This document shows, piece by piece, positions 7,967-10,191 of a stretch of 10,191 nt of DNA. Each line of letters opens with the position of its first letter. Positions within the stretch are counted from its first letter, which is position 1. The DNA is from an uncultured Dictyoglomus sp. Its GTDB lineage: Bacteria > Dictyoglomota > Dictyoglomia > Dictyoglomales > Dictyoglomaceae. The translations under genes were made by a program, and so were the position numbers. The notes under the pieces were generated by a model. It was not told the DNA's origin. It ran no database searches and saw nothing but the letters and a program-made list of their open reading frames with translations. The DNA lies in assembly GCA_938039765.1 (NCBI GenBank), contig CALHTV010000048.1:1-10191 (forward strand), given 5' to 3'.

Positions 7967-8192
7967 TTTCTTCAACCTCCACGAATATGCTTTCTGCAAG
8001 TCCCTTTCCTAATGCTAAATTGACATCCTTAACTCTTACAATAACAGGTCCTAAAGATTTTTGAATCAAGATTAGCTCTTCTCCTGGAGTTATTCCCATT
8101 TCAGCAAGTCTTAGGATTTTTCCTTTACCCCCATGTATAGTTATGACTTTTCCTTTTTCTCCTTTTGTCATTTCTGCTACAGATTTGATCAT
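7947..8192 (-). CDS. feoA: FeoA, small SH3-like ferrous iron transport protein
   Basis: FeoA is a small cytoplasmic protein needed for full FeoB activity, probably by contact with FeoB. The 81 residues and the family blocks fit: GEKGKVITIHGGKG (11-24), the characteristic LRLAEMGITPGEEL (27-40), then GPVIVRVKDVNLALGKGLAESIFVE (48-72), which matches the closing beta strands. The start at 8192-8190 has AAGGAGG at 8209-8203 on the minus strand, inside the end of fur. It begins 2 nt after the fur stop and overlaps feoB by 20 nt, so it is the middle link of a tightly packed operon. Confidence 0.94.
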   Translation of the reverse strand: MIKSVAEMTKGEKGKVITIHGGKGKILRLAEMGITPGEELILIQKSLGPVIVRVKDVNLALGKGLAESIFVEVEENGKNQN

Positions 8193-8194
8193 GG

Positions 8195-8632
8195 TTATTT
8201 TTCCTCCTTAGTGTTTACTTTATCTTGGCACTCTTTACATATTCCTGATACTTGTACTCTAAAACATGTAACTAAATACTCGTTTTTTGGAATAGGCAAA
8301 AGATTGAAGATCTTCTCCCAATTAGTTAAATCTCTTTCCTCTACTTTTCCACAGGAGATACATTGGAGATGGAGATGAGGGGTTAGATTACATTCATAAT
8401 GCACATGTCTTTCTTCAAAGGTTATGGCTCTTATATAACCAAGTTTTTCTAAAAGTTTACAGGTTCTATATACAGAGGTGAAAGAAATACTTTGCTTTTG
8501 AGTTTTCAAAATTTCATATATTTCGTTAATAGAAAAGTGACCTGAGGGATTATTTTCAAAAAACTCTAATACCATTAGTCTTGGTTTACTTAATCTTATT
8601 CCCTTTTGTTTTAGACTCTCTTTTAAACTCAT
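8195..8632 (-). CDS. fur: Fur-family metal-dependent repressor, probable iron regulator
   Basis: A 145-residue DNA-binding repressor of the Fur family. The N-terminal winged helix includes LSKPRLMVLEFF (14-25), the HFSINEIYEIL segment (32-42) and the recognition helix SFTSVYRTCKLLEKLGYI (50-67). The C-terminal dimer domain has the metal-site block PHLHLQCISCGKV (85-97) and two structural Zn pairs, C91/C94 and C132/C135. Aligned by hand, the positions that are Asp in the peroxide sensor PerR (85 and 104 in Bacillus) are Glu here (E80 and E99), as in Fur proper. Together with its place at the head of a feo operon, this favours iron sensing over peroxide or zinc sensing. The ATG has AGGAG at 8643-8639. 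Two identical palindromes upstream suggest that it represses itself. Confidence 0.92.
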   Translation of the reverse strand: MSLKESLKQKGIRLSKPRLMVLEFFENNPSGHFSINEIYEILKTQKQSISFTSVYRTCKLLEKLGYIRAITFEERHVHYECNLTPHLHLQCISCGKVEERDLTNWEKIFNLLPIPKNEYLVTCFRVQVSGICKECQDKVNTKEEK

Positions 8633-8642
8633 TTTACTCTCC

Positions 8643-8657
8643 TGAAAAATTTTTTCA
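8643..8657. promoter_or_regulatory. Candidate Fur operator, start-proximal copy
   Basis: TGAAAAATTTTTTCA is a perfect palindrome of two 7-bp arms around a central T. The 7-1-7 geometry and the TGA...TCA ends resemble the Bacillus Fur box (TGATAAT-N-ATTATCA), although the inner bases differ. It abuts the fur ribosome binding site and lies just downstream of the predicted fur start point. An identical 15-mer occurs 44 bp away. Operator function is inferred. Confidence 0.7.
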
Positions 8658-8673
8658 TTTAGTCTCTAATAAT

Positions 8674-8702
8674 AAAATAGCATAATTGAAAAATTTTTTC
8701 AA
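8674..8702 (-). promoter_or_regulatory. Probable fur-feoABC promoter
   Basis: Reading the minus strand, TTGAAA (8702-8697) is followed after 17 bp by TATTTT (8679-8674), giving a start near 8667 and a leader of about 35 nt. The -35 lies within the distal palindrome (8684-8704) and the other palindrome lies just after the predicted start, so a repressor bound at either site would hinder initiation. The -10 is only a moderate match and the region is very AT-rich, so the exact hexamers are uncertain. Confidence 0.55.
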
Positions 8703-8704
8703 TT
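8684..8704. promoter_or_regulatory. Candidate Fur operator, promoter-proximal copy
   Basis: A perfect 21-bp palindrome (10-bp arms around a central T at 8694) contains at 8687-8701 the same 15-mer as the copy at 8643-8657. The extra arm bases are AAT on the left and ATT on the right. It covers the predicted -35 of fur. It is also about 60 bp upstream of the -10 of the divergent ABC transporter gene, so an effect on that gene is possible but not shown. Confidence 0.7.
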
Positions 8705-8765
8705 TAGCTTATTTAAGTAAAAGTCTGGTTTAATAATAATTTAATGATTTAATTATAATTTTTTT

Positions 8766-8774
8766 TGATATAAT
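8766..8774 (+). promoter_or_regulatory. Extended -10 promoter of the ABC transporter genes
   Basis: TGATATAAT is a perfect extended -10 element (TG-N-TATAAT). No good -35 lies at the usual distance; TGATTT at 8745-8750 with an 18-bp spacer is the closest. This is acceptable for extended -10 promoters. A very AT-rich tract (about 8730-8766) lies upstream. The start is expected near 8781, leaving about 43 nt before the chosen start codon. Confidence 0.6.
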
Positions 8775-8810
8775 AAGACAGTTTTTAAATAGATAGAATA
8801 TATTTTGAAT

Positions 8811-8819
8811 GGGGGTGAT
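8811..8819 (+). promoter_or_regulatory. Ribosome binding site deciding the ABC ATPase start
   Basis: GGGGGTGAT matches the full anti-Shine-Dalgarno complement GGAGGTGAT at eight of nine positions. It is correctly spaced (8 nt after the G-rich core) for the TTG at 8824. The ATG at 8818 lies inside it and the ATG at 8809 precedes it, so neither of those can use it. Confidence 0.6.
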
Positions 8820-8823
8820 GTGT

Positions 8824-9546
8824 TTGGAATATATCCTCAAAGTAGAGAATCTTCGTAAATATTATGGTAATTTTGAGGCCTTAAAAGGTATAAGTTTTGA
8901 GGTTAAAAAAGGAGAAATCTTTGCTTTAATTGGTCCAAATGGTGCTGGTAAAACTACTACTCTTCGAATTTTAGCAACTCTTCTTGCTCCTTCCGGAGGT
9001 AATGTATTTTTCATGGGTAAGGAACTGAGAAGTAATGCTGATTTTGTAAGGGAGCATATATCATATCTTCCAGAAGAAGCTGGAGCATATAAGAATATGA
9101 GAGGAATTGATTATCTAAGATTTATGGCAACTTTTTATGCTAAAGATGGGAAAGATGTAGATATTTTTTTAGAAAGAGCAAAAGAGATATGTGGCTTGGG
9201 AGATAGATTAAGAGATAAGGTAGGAACTTATAGTAAAGGTATGGTAAGAAAACTATTGTTAGCAAGGGCTCTCATGACTAAGCCTAAATTAGCTATATTG
9301 GATGAACCTACATCAGGATTAGACATTATAAATGCTCTTGAGATAAGGGAGATAATAAGGGAATATGTCAAAGAAGGAACCTCTGTTTTATTGTCCTCTC
9401 ACAATATGTTAGAAATTGAGTTTTTATCTGATAGGGTAGCTTTAATAGACAAAGGAAGAATTTTAGAGACAGGGACCTCAGAAGAATTAAAAGAAAGATA
9501 TTCTGCTAAAAATTTAGAAGAGGTTTTCAGGAGGGTGGTCCAATGA
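8824..9546 (+). CDS. ABC transporter ATP-binding protein (ABC-2 exporter type)
   Basis: The nucleotide-binding subunit of an ABC transporter, 240 residues from the TTG start. Motifs in order are Walker A GPNGAGKTT (37-45), the Q-loop region YLPEEAGAY (81-89) with Glu in place of Gln as is common in ABC-2 exporters of the CcmA/NatA group, signature YSKGM (136-140, a variant of LSGGQ), Walker B LAILDEPTSGLD (156-167) and the H-loop His193 in SSHNM. The chosen start places the first beta strand (MEYILKVENLRKYYG) as in relatives; ATG starts at 8809 or 8818 would add a few residues but lack a usable ribosome binding site. It is divergent from fur and overlaps the next gene by 4 nt (ATGA). The substrate cannot be told from sequence; NatA-like sodium export and antibiotic or peptide export are both possible. 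Confidence 0.93.
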   Translation: MEYILKVENLRKYYGNFEALKGISFEVKKGEIFALIGPNGAGKTTTLRILATLLAPSGGNVFFMGKELRSNADFVREHISYLPEEAGAYKNMRGIDYLRFMATFYAKDGKDVDIFLERAKEICGLGDRLRDKVGTYSKGMVRKLLLARALMTKPKLAILDEPTSGLDIINALEIREIIREYVKEGTSVLLSSHNMLEIEFLSDRVALIDKGRILETGTSEELKERYSAKNLEEVFRRVVQ

Positions 9547-10191
9547 GAAAATTTAATAATTTATTAAAAAAAGAGATAAAAGAGTTAGTTACTTTACAAT
9601 TAATAGCCTCTTTAATTTTTACTATTATATTATTCAATTTTTTAGGCGGGATTGCGAAGAGTGAGTTCAAAAAAGCAGAAAAGACAAGAGAAATTTATGT
9701 TTTGGATTTAGATAAAAGTGATTTCTCAAAGGAAGTATTGAGTAACCTTATTCTTGCTAATTTTAAGGTTAATTTAATAAATCATGAGATTAGTAATGAA
9801 GATAAGAATTTAGCTATTGAATATGTTAAAAATAAGAATTTAAATTTTCTTATGGTAATCCCTCGAGGTTTTGGAAATAAAATCTCTAAGCTTCAATCTA
9901 CAGAGATCGAAATTTACTCTTTTATAAGAAGTTTCTCCTTCCGAAGTTTTGTGGGAAGTGCTGTAGTAAACAATGTCATTAATTCCATAAATAACTACTT
10001 GTCAGATAATTTTTTAAAAGAAAAATTTCCTAATTTAGACCCTGATAATATTAAAAATCCTATAAAAAGTAAAGAATTTGTAATCGTAAAAGAAAGAATG
10101 GCGGAAGCTTCTGCTTCTGAGATTGCCAATTTTATTTATTCTCAGTCGGTTTTTATTCCGATAGTTTTAATGATTGTTATTATGTATGCTT
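9543..10191 (+). CDS. Probable ABC-2 type permease, partner of the ATPase (cut by the right edge)
   Basis: An open frame from the ATG at 9543 to the window end (216 full codons, no stop). It overlaps the ATPase stop by 4 nt, with AGGAGGG at 9529-9535. A short basic N-terminus (MRKFNNLLKKEIKELV) leads to one membrane segment at about residues 17-38. A hydrophilic stretch of about 160 residues follows, probably outside the membrane, with VLDLDKSDFSKEV (53-65) and FLMVIPRGFGNKI (102-114). A second membrane segment begins near residue 200 (QSVFIPIVLMIVIMYA) and runs off the edge. A first helix, a large external domain and then a helix bundle is the layout of NatB/YhaP-like ABC-2 permeases, where the external part carries a D-x-D/S and a 'lvIP.gF' segment. 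The remaining helices lie outside the window. Confidence 0.85.
   Translation, partial: MRKFNNLLKKEIKELVTLQLIASLIFTIILFNFLGGIAKSEFKKAEKTREIYVLDLDKSDFSKEVLSNLILANFKVNLINHEISNEDKNLAIEYVKNKNLNFLMVIPRGFGNKISKLQSTEIEIYSFIRSFSFRSFVGSAVVNNVINSINNYLSDNFLKEKFPNLDPDNIKNPIKSKEFVIVKERMAEASASEIANFIYSQSVFIPIVLMIVIMYA

Noticed and set aside
7967..7999. TTG start 11 codons upstream for feoB
   Set aside because: The added residues are not part of the FeoB G domain and include the ribosome binding site of the ATG at 7966.
8754..8759. A second TATAAT upstream of the ABC ATPase
   Set aside because: It lacks an extended TG element and a -35 at suitable distance; in such AT-rich DNA the match may be chance, so the 8766-8774 element is preferred.
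8730..8766. AT-rich tract with TAATAATAAT-like runs as a possible origin or repeat array
   Set aside because: It is short, irregular, has no DnaA-box-like sites, and is adequately explained as promoter-upstream AT-rich DNA.

Overview
The window is low in GC and densely coded, with strong GGAGG-type ribosome binding sites. Arg is mostly AGA/AGG, ATA is common for Ile, and the proteins are rich in Lys and Glu. Together these suggest an anaerobic, thermophilic, low-GC bacterium. Dictyoglomus is my best guess, but a Caldicellulosiruptor- or Thermotogales-like lineage cannot be excluded by eye. No mobile element, tRNA, rRNA or CRISPR array is visible.

Bases 1-474 hold the 3' part of an unidentified gene. 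A consensus sigma-70-type promoter (TTGACA, 17 bp, TATAAT) sits on its last codons and drives a pyrimidine operon. The leader starts almost directly with a PyrR-binding RNA hairpin, followed by a 15-bp-stem intrinsic terminator. This is the layout of a PyrR attenuator.

The operon (637-5812, + strand) is pyrR, pyrB, pyrC, pyrK, pyrD, pyrF, with overlaps or gaps of at most 14 nt. It encodes the RNA-binding regulator, aspartate carbamoyltransferase, class I dihydroorotase, the electron-transfer and catalytic subunits of class 1B dihydroorotate dehydrogenase, and OMP decarboxylase. The carbamoyl-phosphate synthetase genes, pyrE and a uracil permease are not in this window.

A compact iron operon converges on it from the minus strand (8632 down to 5733): fur, feoA, feoB and a small feoC-like gene. 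These genes overlap or lie 2 nt apart. The feoC-like reading frame overlaps the end of pyrF by 80 bp on the opposite strand, and its last two Cys codons lie inside that overlap. No intrinsic terminator is visible between the two operons. Upstream of fur are two copies of the same 15-bp palindrome with 7-1-7 geometry, which are probable Fur operators for autoregulation.

Divergent from fur, an extended -10 promoter precedes an ABC ATPase gene (TTG start favoured). This overlaps by 4 nt a membrane-protein gene that runs off the right edge and looks like an ABC-2 permease. The pair is probably an exporter of unknown substrate.

Most of the content belongs to known families. The points most worth a second look are the sequence-variant PyrR attenuator at the very 5' end of its transcript, the coding overlap of feoC and pyrF with no visible terminator, and the paired palindromes at fur.
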